64,000 nucleotides of DNA from the NCBI GenBank assembly GCA_944322145.1, contig CALUNW010000006.1, positions 62,001 to 126,000 on the forward strand. Direction: 5' to 3'. The translations under genes and the position numbers were made by a program. The notes beneath the pieces are model-generated. The model was not told the DNA's origin. It was given only the letters and a program-made list of their open reading frames with translations, and ran no database searches. The stretch is from an uncultured Atopobiaceae bacterium. Its GTDB lineage: Bacteria > Actinomycetota > Coriobacteriia > Coriobacteriales > Atopobiaceae. Below are positions 27,133-34,510 of the stretch, piece after piece (the stretch's first letter is position 1; every line of letters starts with the position of its first letter).

Positions 27133-28449
27133 CTACTCCATCACGCTCGTCGCCCAGACGTATCCCTCGGGCATGCGCGCGTTGCCGGCGGCGACCTCGG
27201 CGGGAATGCGGCTGTCCATCGAGAAGAGCTCGGAGAGCGTCACGAACTCGTAGCCCTCGCCCTGGAGCTTCTCCAGAATCTTGGGCAGCGCCTCGAGGTC
27301 CTGGTCGCGGTTGCCGCCGCCGTCGTGCATGAGGATGATAGACCCGCTCCACGCGCCGTCAGTGCAGTTGCTCACGATCGTGTCCACGCCGGGAAGCTCC
27401 CAGTCGAGGCTGTCCAGGTTCCAGATCACCGACGCCGAGAAGTTCCCGCCCGAGTTGACCCAGGCCTGAGCGTCAAGCGCGCCGTAGGGCGGCCTCAGCG
27501 TGGTGGTGTCGCCGCCGCCCGCGGCGGAGATTGCCGCGAAGGCATCGCCGATCTCCGAGCGCAGCGTGTCGGCATCGATGGCCGTGAGCTGCTCGTGGTT
27601 CTGCGTGTGCGAGCACACCTGCGAGCCCTGGGCCTTGATGGCCTGCACGAGATCCTCGCGCCCGGGAATCTGCGAGCCCAGGCAGAAGAACGTCGCCCGA
27701 GCCCCGTGCGCGCTCAGGATGTCGAGATAGCGCTGGGTATAGCTGCTGGGGCCGTCATCGAAGGTGATGGCAATGACCTTGCGGCCGTTCTCCGGACGCG
27801 GGTTGATGCTCTCGAGCTTCACGTTCTGGACGGGCTCGATCACCTCGCCAGCAACCGTCTCGCCCGAGATGTCACCCACTACGAACTTCTGCCGCCCGAC
27901 CTTGCCGTACTGCGAGACAAACGTGATGGCACCCACCGACTCGGCAGGCTCGAGCTGCGGCTGGACCTCGCGCTCCTCCTCGTGGGACGCCTCGATCACG
28001 TCGGTACCGTCGCCGAAGGTGATGCTCTCGTTGCCCGCGGCGCGGAAGGCCGCGGCGGCGCCCTCGTCGAGCTCCTGGCCGTCGACCGTCACGGTGAACG
28101 CCGTGCCGCCGCCCTCCTCGAGGACGTTGCCGCCCACGGAGACGAGGTTGCCGGGCTTTGTGGAAAAACCCTCGGACTCCATGATCTGCTCGAGCGTGGC
28201 GCTGGCGCTGACGTCAGTGCCCGTCCCGTTGACGACCACGCGCACGGTGCGGTTGAGCCACATCCAGATGCCGCCGCCCACGATGGCAGCCACGACCAGC
28301 AGCGCGAGGACGGCGACCAGCCGGTTCTCGCGCGACTTCCGGCGCGGCCTGCGCGGGCCCCGGCTTTCTGGCTGACGCCTGCTGGCAGTCTGCGCGCGGA
28401 GGTGAGGAGGAGCCACGCGCGGCTCCTGGGGGTAGTAGCTCTGGCTCAT
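27133..28449 (-). CDS. Membrane-anchored NodB-type polysaccharide deacetylase
   Basis: 438 aa. A basic, Pro/Arg-rich cytoplasmic start, one membrane helix (about 43-65), an extracellular beta-rich region, then a NodB domain from about residue 225: TFDDGPS (Asp231/232), zinc ligands HTQNH (His281, His285), RPPYG and LMHDGGG. Fits peptidoglycan N-acetylglucosamine or N-acetylmuramic acid deacetylase, giving lysozyme resistance. ATG 28449 follows GGACGGAAG. Confidence 0.9.
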   Translation of the reverse strand: MSQSYYPQEPRVAPPHLRAQTASRRQPESRGPRRPRRKSRENRLVAVLALLVVAAIVGGGIWMWLNRTVRVVVNGTGTDVSASATLEQIMESEGFSTKPGNLVSVGGNVLEEGGGTAFTVTVDGQELDEGAAAAFRAAGNESITFGDGTDVIEASHEEEREVQPQLEPAESVGAITFVSQYGKVGRQKFVVGDISGETVAGEVIEPVQNVKLESINPRPENGRKVIAITFDDGPSSYTQRYLDILSAHGARATFFCLGSQIPGREDLVQAIKAQGSQVCSHTQNHEQLTAIDADTLRSEIGDAFAAISAAGGGDTTTLRPPYGALDAQAWVNSGGNFSASVIWNLDSLDWELPGVDTIVSNCTDGAWSGSIILMHDGGGNRDQDLEALPKILEKLQGEGYEFVTLSELFSMDSRIPAEVAAGNARMPEGYVWATSVME

Positions 28450-28573
28450 GTGCTTCCGTCCGTTCGCGCGGGGACGAGAGGTGCCGTGTGACGCGATTGC
28501 CCGCGCATCCCCAGCCTACCAGTTCAGGTGGACGCCGTCCGTGACGGTCGCGTCATGTAAACCGAGGGTGACA

Positions 28574-28680
28574 TCTGCCAATTGGGGACGGGTTATTTCG
28601 CGCAGACCGCTTGGGACAGGCCTGCCCATCGGGCCTGTCCCAAGCGGTCTGCGCGAAATAACCCGTCCCCAATTGGCAGA
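28574..28680. repeat. Large REP-like palindrome, 49-bp perfect arms
   Basis: Arms 28574-28622 and 28632-28680, loop 9 bp. Contains CCAATTGGGGACGGGTTATTTCG and a GGGACAGG module at the tip; the copy at 39826 shares most of the arm. Confidence 0.95.
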
Positions 28681-28692
28681 AGGCCGGAAGGG

Positions 28693-29208
28693 CTACAGGT
28701 GTGAGACGAGCTCCTCGGCAGGCTTGCGCTCGAAGTGCTTTGCCGCGGGCTCGTCGCCCTCCGCCGGGTAGCCCAGCGGGAAGAGCGCCACCAGGTCATA
28801 GTCGGCCATCTCGGGGAAGGCCTCCTTCACCGCCGGGGCATCGAAGTGCCCGACCCACGTGGTGCCCAAGCCCAGGTCGTGCGCCGCGAGCATGATGTGG
28901 GTGCCCACGATCGACGCGTCGACGTCCGCAAAGTTACGCCCGTCGTACTTGCGCACCCACGCCTCGTCGGCGGCAGCGCCCAGCGCAAGGATGACCCTGG
29001 CGCCAAAGCTGAAGCGCGTGAGCGCGGAGAGTCGCTCAACGGCCTCGGGGCTCTCCACGACCCAGAGGTGCCAGGGCTGCTTGTCCACCGCCGTCGGCGC
29101 GGCGACGGCGGCGTCGACGAGCGCCTGGATCTTCTCGGCCTCCACGGGCGCGTCAGAGAAGGCACGGCAGGAGTAGCGGTCACGGGCGAGCTACAGGAAG
29201 TCGGTCAT
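28693..29208 (-). pseudogene. Nitroreductase-family gene interrupted by an amber codon
   Basis: Reading from ATG 29208 (GAGGGGGTTTCC upstream) gives MTDFL, then TAG at 29191-29193, then LARDRYSCRAFSDAPVEAEKI and a full nitroreductase body (TAVDKQPWHLWVV, GTTWVGHFDA, ALFPLGYPAEG). Relatives have an acidic residue at the stop position, so GAG to TAG is the simplest change. The remaining frame could start at GTG 29145 (150 aa) but would lack the FMN-contacting RYSCR segment. FMN-dependent oxidoreductase by family; here probably inactive unless read through. Confidence 0.75.
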
Positions 29209-29292
29209 GGAAACCCCCTCACGTCGATGGATGGCTCGAGTATACCCTCGGCGCACGCTAGAATGGAGGGTCCACCACCTGATAGGAGACGC

Positions 29293-31884
29293 ATGGCAGA
29301 CGCAGACGCACCCACGATCGTCGACGAGGGGCCCAACGGCACGGGCTCGCTGGGCAGGCTCATCCCCTGGCCCGACGACGAGACCTACCCCAACATCGGG
29401 GCAGAGGAGGCGCTCGACCTCTTCCTGGGCTGGGTGGAGTCACGCGGCATCGAGCTCTGGCCCCACCAGGAGGAGGCGCTCCTGTCCCTCGCAGCAGGCG
29501 ACCACCTGATCCTGGGCACGCCCACCGGCTCGGGAAAGTCGATGGTGGCGCTGGGCATGTGCTTCATGAGCGTGTGCACCGATCGGCGAGCGTACTACAC
29601 CGCACCGATCAAGGCCCTGGTGAGCGAGAAGTTCTTCGACCTTGTGGAGCTCTTTGGCCGCGAGAACGTGGGCATGATCACCGGAGACGCGGCGATAAAC
29701 GCCGAAGCCCCGATCATCTGCTGCACCGCGGAGATCCTCGCCAATCAGGCCCTGCGTGAGGGCGAGAAGTGCGACGTGGGCTGCGTGGCCATGGACGAGT
29801 TTCACTTCTATGCGGACCCCGACCGCGGCTGGGCTTGGCAGGTCCCGCTGCTCACCCTCCCCCACGTGCAGTTCCTGCTCATGAGCGCCACGCTGGGAGA
29901 CACCTCCGCCATCGCGGCGTCGCTCACGGAGCACACGGGCGGGCGCACGGTGGACGTCATCGCCGACGCCCCGCGCCCCGTGCCACTCTCCTACGAGTTC
30001 GTGGACACGGCGCTCGAGGGCACCGTCGAGCTCGCCCTGCGCGCGGGAGAGGCGCCGCTCTATATCGTGCACTTTGCCCAGGACGCGGCGCTTGCGAGCG
30101 CGCAGAGCCTCGCTAGCTACGGCGTCTCAACCAAGGAGCAGCGCGAGGCAATCAAGGAGGCAATCAAGGGCACGCGCTTCACCACGACCTTCGGCAAGAC
30201 GCTGCAGCGCCTGCTGGGCTGCGGCGTGGGCGTGCACCACGCCGGCATGCTGCCGCGCTACCGCCTGCTCGTGGAGAAGCTCGCGCAGCAGGGCCTGCTG
30301 CCGGTCATCTGCGGCACGGACACGCTGGGCGTGGGCATCAACGTGCCCATCCACACCGTCGTGCTCACGGCGCTCTCCAAGTTTGACGGCCGGCGCATGC
30401 GCCACCTCAACGCACGCGAGTTCCACCAGATCGTGGGCCGCGCCGGGCGCGCCGGCTTTGACACCGAGGGCCACGTCATCGCCGAGGCCACCGAGTACGA
30501 CATCGAGAACGCCCGAGCGCTCGCCAAGGCCGGCGGCGACCCCAAGAAGGCGCGCAAGATCAAGACCAAGAAGCCGCCCGAGGGCTTTGTGGGCTGGAAC
30601 AAGCAGACCTTCGAGCGCCTCATCGCCGCCGAGCCGGAGGCGCTTCGGCCTCGCATGAAGGTGACGCACTCGATGGTCCTCGCCGAGGTCGAGCAGGGCG
30701 GCGACGCCTGGGCGCGCGTGCACGCGCTCATCGACGAGTCCGCCCAGCCCGATGCGGAGAAGGAGGCGCTCGCCACGCGCGCCGACGAGATCTTCGCCAC
30801 CCTGCTCGATGCCGGCGTGGTCACGCGCGAGGAGCTGCCCGACGGCAGCACGGAGTGGTCCACGACCGTCGACCTGCCGGACGACTTTGCGCTCGACCAG
30901 CCCCTATCGCCGTTTCTGCTGGCGGCGCTCGAGCTTTTGGATCCCGAGTCGGACACCTATGCGCTCGACGTCATCTCCATGGCCGAGGCCACGCTCGAGG
31001 ACCCGTTCCAGATTCTGCGCGCTCAGCAGCGTGCCGCCCGCGACCGCGCGATGTCCGAGATGAAGGCCGAGGGCATCGAGTACGATGAGCGCATGGAGCG
31101 CCTGCAGGAGGTCACGTGGCCCAAGCCGCTCGAGGAGCTGCTGGACGCCGCGTTCGCCGAGTACTGCGAGAAGGTCCCGTGGGCGCGCGACTTTGCCCTG
31201 AGCCCCAAGTCCATCCTGCGAGACATGGTGGAAACGGCGAGCGACTTCAAGGAGTACGTGGGCCGCTACGGCATCGCGCGCTCCGAGGGCCTGCTGCTGC
31301 GCTACCTCTCCGAGGCGTTCCGCGCGCTCGACCGCACCGTGCCACTCGACAAGCGCGACGAGCGCCTGAACGACATCGTCGCATGGCTGGGCCTCGTGGT
31401 GCGCACGGTGGACTCCTCGCTCGTGGACGAGTGGGCGGCCGCCGGGGAGAGCTCGGCGGAGGGGCTCGACGCCGCGCCGCCTGCCGCCGACGAGGTCGTG
31501 CATGACCGCCGTGGCCTCACGCTGCTCGTGCGCAACGCCCTGTTCGCCCGCGTGCGGCTGGCGGCGTTTGGCAGCGTCGACGAGCTCGGCATGCTCGACG
31601 GCGACTGGGGCTGGCGCGCGCCCGTGTGGCAGCGCGCACTCGACCGATTCTACGAGGAGCACGAGGAAATCGTGCTGGACGGCGACGCGCGCTCGACCGC
31701 GTACTACACAATCGACGAGTCGGACGAGAAGTCCGCCCACGTCTGGCACGTGCACCAGATCTTCCGCGACTCCGACGACGACCGTGACTTCGGCATCTGG
31801 GGAGATGTGGACCTCGACGCCACGCAGGACGAAGGCGCCGTGGTCTTCTCGAGCTACCGCGTGGGCTTCGTGGACGACGAGTAG
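29293..31884 (+). CDS. DEAD/DEAH-box helicase with DUF3516 (Ski2-like)
   Basis: 863 aa. Walker A GTPTGSGKS (residues 75-83), MDEFHFYADPDRG, SATL motif III, and motif VI QIVGRAGRAGFD; the C-terminal half is the DUF3516 domain found in actinobacteria. Likely RNA helicase in RNA turnover. ATG 29293 follows ATAGGAGACGC. Starts about 85 bp from the divergent nitroreductase gene. Confidence 0.92.
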   Translation: MADADAPTIVDEGPNGTGSLGRLIPWPDDETYPNIGAEEALDLFLGWVESRGIELWPHQEEALLSLAAGDHLILGTPTGSGKSMVALGMCFMSVCTDRRAYYTAPIKALVSEKFFDLVELFGRENVGMITGDAAINAEAPIICCTAEILANQALREGEKCDVGCVAMDEFHFYADPDRGWAWQVPLLTLPHVQFLLMSATLGDTSAIAASLTEHTGGRTVDVIADAPRPVPLSYEFVDTALEGTVELALRAGEAPLYIVHFAQDAALASAQSLASYGVSTKEQREAIKEAIKGTRFTTTFGKTLQRLLGCGVGVHHAGMLPRYRLLVEKLAQQGLLPVICGTDTLGVGINVPIHTVVLTALSKFDGRRMRHLNAREFHQIVGRAGRAGFDTEGHVIAEATEYDIENARALAKAGGDPKKARKIKTKKPPEGFVGWNKQTFERLIAAEPEALRPRMKVTHSMVLAEVEQGGDAWARVHALIDESAQPDAEKEALATRADEIFATLLDAGVVTREELPDGSTEWSTTVDLPDDFALDQPLSPFLLAALELLDPESDTYALDVISMAEATLEDPFQILRAQQRAARDRAMSEMKAEGIEYDERMERLQEVTWPKPLEELLDAAFAEYCEKVPWARDFALSPKSILRDMVETASDFKEYVGRYGIARSEGLLLRYLSEAFRALDRTVPLDKRDERLNDIVAWLGLVVRTVDSSLVDEWAAAGESSAEGLDAAPPAADEVVHDRRGLTLLVRNALFARVRLAAFGSVDELGMLDGDWGWRAPVWQRALDRFYEEHEEIVLDGDARSTAYYTIDESDEKSAHVWHVHQIFRDSDDDRDFGIWGDVDLDATQDEGAVVFSSYRVGFVDDE

Positions 31885-31896
31885 GCCGCGGCCTCA

Positions 31897-32018
31897 TGTT
31901 GTGTGCAGTTTTTTGGAGGATGGTCGAGTAGCCGCTTCCTTCTCATGCCGTTTACCTGCTCTTTTGCCGGGAAAATGACGTCGATACTCGACCTGCCTCC
32001 CAAAAACTGCACACAACA
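31897..32018. repeat. Hairpin element E1 of the TTGTGTGCAG family
   Basis: Arms TGTTGTGTGCAGTTTTTTGG... (31897-31919) and its inverse (31996-32018), one mismatch in 23, extended inward by GGTCGAGTA/TACTCGACC. Interior about 45 bp with CTTCTCATGCC. A second element with the same ends lies at 33187-33311, on the other side of the nuclease gene. Confidence 0.9.
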
Positions 32019-32036
32019 GACCGTTGCCGTAGAGAG

Positions 32037-33002
32037 CTAGAAGAGGCGGGCCTTCGAATCGGTCAGGTGCGCGTATAGATTCATCTGAGCCGCGCGCTCC
32101 GTCATCGTAAACGACCTTTGCTCAAGGCCAAACCGTTCCCTAACCATCCAAATGAACGCTTCAAACTTCTCAAAGGTGTTCAGCTGGCCCCATGTTGCCG
32201 ACACGGTCTTGACCCCCATCGCCTCCAGCACATTTCTCCGCGCCTGCGTGTGGTCGTATCGATACTTCCCCGTGTGGTACTCATAGCTGTCATACTCGAC
32301 ATTACCCCGCACCGACGGCAGGTAGAGGTCCCCTTTGAAATGGCTTGCGCCCACAAGCGGCCTCAGATGCTCGTCGACGTCGATTCGCTGGTTCGCAACG
32401 ACCTCCGGCATCACCCATCCCCCACAGTTTGGCGGAAGAGCAAAGGCCAGGACAAGCAGCACCTCCATAGGCGAAGCCGTGCAGGGGACAACATAGCGCA
32501 GCGCCTCTCTGGCGCGCACAATACCACGCACCCGAAAGAGCCCATCCATGCAAGTTCCGAGGTTCTCCGGAGACGTAAGCGCCTCGCGCTTGCCAACATA
32601 TCCCCTACCCTCATCGGCAATTGAGAACTCGCCACAGAGATGGCAGCCGATTTCCACCACTTCCGTCAGCGCTCTACACGACGCCATCTGGACGAAGGTA
32701 AGCTCTGGAGAGCAGACGTAATTCGTGCCCGCCAGCTCATAAAGCGATCCGCTCGGTAGGTCGGAGGCCCAGACGTGGGCAATTACCTTCTTGAGGTTAT
32801 GCCTCTGCTCGCTCTGCGGGACAAGAACATGTAGGGGTCGCTTTTGCGAGTAATCAAAGGGAAGCAAGGCTCCCTTAATCTCCCTCATACTGGCGCTTGC
32901 CCAGGCAAGAGACTTCTTCTCGGAGCAGTTTGGAACGCACTCCTCTTCCGTTTTGGTAAGCCAGTAGCGCAAAGCGGACTGATGACTCAAACAAATCGAC
33001 AT
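32037..33002 (-). CDS. Putative DUF559/Vsr-like nuclease-fold protein, compositionally atypical
   Basis: 321 aa. N-terminal part (ISICLSHQSALRYW..., PLHVLVP) resembles the AbiEi-like/HTH proteins of actinobacteria; the C-terminal part has GDLYLP-x7-VEYDSYEYH (Asp225, Glu236, Asp238, His243), the pattern of DUF559/Vsr PD-(D/E)XK endonucleases, then a LEAMGVKTVSATWGQL tail. Start: ATG 33002 with GGGAGG five bases upstream; that site is in the 3' arm of a hairpin (33007-33038). Base composition is clearly less GC-rich than neighbours. Flanked by two matched hairpin elements, it looks like an acquired cassette. Function not known. Confidence 0.65.
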   Translation of the reverse strand: MSICLSHQSALRYWLTKTEEECVPNCSEKKSLAWASASMREIKGALLPFDYSQKRPLHVLVPQSEQRHNLKKVIAHVWASDLPSGSLYELAGTNYVCSPELTFVQMASCRALTEVVEIGCHLCGEFSIADEGRGYVGKREALTSPENLGTCMDGLFRVRGIVRAREALRYVVPCTASPMEVLLVLAFALPPNCGGWVMPEVVANQRIDVDEHLRPLVGASHFKGDLYLPSVRGNVEYDSYEYHTGKYRYDHTQARRNVLEAMGVKTVSATWGQLNTFEKFEAFIWMVRERFGLEQRSFTMTERAAQMNLYAHLTDSKARLF

Positions 33003-33006
33003 GCCT

Positions 33007-33038
33007 GCCTCCCATCCCAATACGTGTGGATGGGAGGC
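33007..33038 (-). promoter_or_regulatory. Hairpin masking the nuclease ribosome binding site
   Basis: Perfect 11-bp arms GCCTCCCATCC and GGATGGGAGGC with a 10-base loop; on the minus strand the GGGAGG Shine-Dalgarno is in the 3' arm, four bases from the ATG. A weak promoter candidate TTGCGA-N17-CATAGT lies just upstream (about 33048-33076). Confidence 0.7.
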
Positions 33039-33186
33039 TAGCGACTATGCTGATTCCTTGTCTTTGTCGCAACTTCCAGCAAGCTATGTTGATCCTATTG
33101 CACCTGGTAAAACAACTGGGCTGGAATTAGCAACGAAGTGAGGCCTCGAAATTCTTCGATGAACGGTGTCTAGGATGGCGCAAGCG

Positions 33187-33311
33187 GCTGTTGTGTGCAG
33201 TTACTTTTCGGCACCTTGCGTAGCGGAGAGATCGCGACGTCCTGGCCTGCACTTTTCTGTAAGAAATCCTCTGCTTACTGGGCCTTCCTTCAAAAAACTG
33301 CGCACAACAGC
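33187..33311. repeat. Hairpin element E2 of the TTGTGTGCAG family
   Basis: Arms GCTGTTGTGTGCAGTT (33187-33202) and its inverse (33296-33311), one mismatch. The right end CAAAAAACTGCGCACAACAG-CGTTGCCG matches that of E1. The stretch 33039-33186 between the nuclease promoter and E2 is AT-richer and has no gene that I can see. Confidence 0.88.
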
Positions 33312-33347
33312 GTTGCCGCCCATCGGAAGGTGGCGGGCGGCAACGCT
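33309..33347 (-). terminator. Hairpin downstream of the DUF362 gene
   Basis: AGCGTTGCCGCC (33309-33320) pairs with GGCGGCAACGCT (33336-33347). On the minus strand a GTTTTTTG run appears about 11 bases later, inside E2. Confidence 0.6.
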
Positions 33348-33368
33348 GACAATCTCTTGCGTTAAGAA

Positions 33369-34370
33369 CTACTCCTCGAAGGGCACCACATGCGCGACGG
33401 CGTCCGCCGGTTGGATGCGTGCGCCGCCGTTGTCGAGGTCCACGAGCACGTAGCGGTTGTTGCCCATGCCGAGCTCCTTCATGTAGGAGAGCTGGCGCAG
33501 GCCGTGACGGGTCTCCATGCGCTCCACGAGAGCGTGGCGATCCCCCTCCTTCATGGCATAGATCATATCGACGCAGGCCTGGTCGATCGCGAGGATGTCC
33601 GTGGAGGCCAGAATGCCCACGTTGGGCGTGACCACGGGCTCGGCCGCAGTGCCCTCGCAGTCGCAGGAGACGGACATGTTACGCATCACGTTCACGAAGG
33701 TGATGCGCTCGCCGAAGTGGTCGCACACGGCCTTGGCGGACTCCATCATGCGCTCCATGAACTCCTCGTCCGAGATGTCCCACATGTCGTCGGAGCCGGG
33801 CGTGGTGTGGATCTCCTTCTTGCCGATCTTGCCATCGGCGCAGCCGATGCCGATGTTCTTGGCCGAGCCGCCAAAGCCGCCCTTCGTGTGCCCCTTGAAG
33901 TGCGTGAGCACGAGCAGAGAGTCATAGTTGGCCAGGTGAGAGCCCATGTGCACCTCGTCGAACCACTTCCCGCCCACCACGGGGAAGGGCGTGGCACCGT
34001 CCTCGTCCATAATGTCCACGGGAGCGAAGGTCCAGCCGTTGACCTCGAGGGTCGCGCGATGCTTCTCGGTGGTGTCGCGGTCGCCAGCATAGTAGCTGTT
34101 GGTCTCCACGATGGTCGCGTCCGGGAGGTCGGTCTCCAGAAGCCCCGCCACCCACGGGCGCGGGATGATGTTGGGCCCGTGCTGCTCGCCGGTGTGGAGC
34201 TTGACGGCCACCTTGCCGGCAACGTTGCCGCTCACCTGCTCGTACGCGCGACGCAGGCCCTCCGCGGAGAGGTCGCGCGTGAAGTAGACGATTGACTCGT
34301 TGCCGCCGCGCTCCCCGTAGGGAACGTAACGCTCGCCGCCGATGCCGGGCTGCGGGTTCCTCTCGACCAT
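33369..34370 (-). CDS. DUF362-family protein
   Basis: 333 aa. The DUF362 core is clear: GKVAVKLHTGEQ, THFKGHTKGGFGGSAKNIGIGCADGKIGKKEIH and ILASTDILAIDQACVDMIYA. The usual C-terminal 4Fe-4S ferredoxin cysteines are absent. No signal peptide. ATG 34370 follows GGGAGGCATC. Divergent from helD across an AT-rich region with TATAAT on this strand (34410-34405). Biochemical role unknown. Confidence 0.85.
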   Translation of the reverse strand: MVERNPQPGIGGERYVPYGERGGNESIVYFTRDLSAEGLRRAYEQVSGNVAGKVAVKLHTGEQHGPNIIPRPWVAGLLETDLPDATIVETNSYYAGDRDTTEKHRATLEVNGWTFAPVDIMDEDGATPFPVVGGKWFDEVHMGSHLANYDSLLVLTHFKGHTKGGFGGSAKNIGIGCADGKIGKKEIHTTPGSDDMWDISDEEFMERMMESAKAVCDHFGERITFVNVMRNMSVSCDCEGTAAEPVVTPNVGILASTDILAIDQACVDMIYAMKEGDRHALVERMETRHGLRQLSYMKELGMGNNRYVLVDLDNGGARIQPADAVAHVVPFEE

Positions 34371-34510
34371 GATGCCTCCCGTCTTTAGGATTACTACGGT
34401 CCTTATTATATATTTTGGCTACGCTACGTTACTTGTCAATTCTGTACCCTGCGGCCCTGATGGCGTAACATTGTTTACTCGATATTCCGCGCGGCAGCAG
34501 GAGGAGGCAC

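Noticed and set aside
29191..29193. UAG read as pyrrolysine or by programmed read-through
   Set aside because: Family members have an ordinary acidic residue there, and no PylT or Pyl genes are visible; a plain nonsense change is simpler.
28735..29292. N-terminal extension of the DUF3516 helicase
   Set aside because: Low-complexity frame antisense to the nitroreductase; ATG 29293 has a good ribosome site and matches where the family begins.
31897..33311. Classic insertion sequence with transposase
   Set aside because: The enclosed protein has no DDE, HUH or serine/tyrosine recombinase motif; only a PD-(D/E)XK-like pattern is seen, and no clear target-site duplication was found.
34400..34440. 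Strong sigma-70 promoter for DUF362 from TTGACA and TATAAT on the minus strand
   Set aside because: The two boxes are 23 bp apart, too far for a normal promoter; only the -10-like box is kept as a note.
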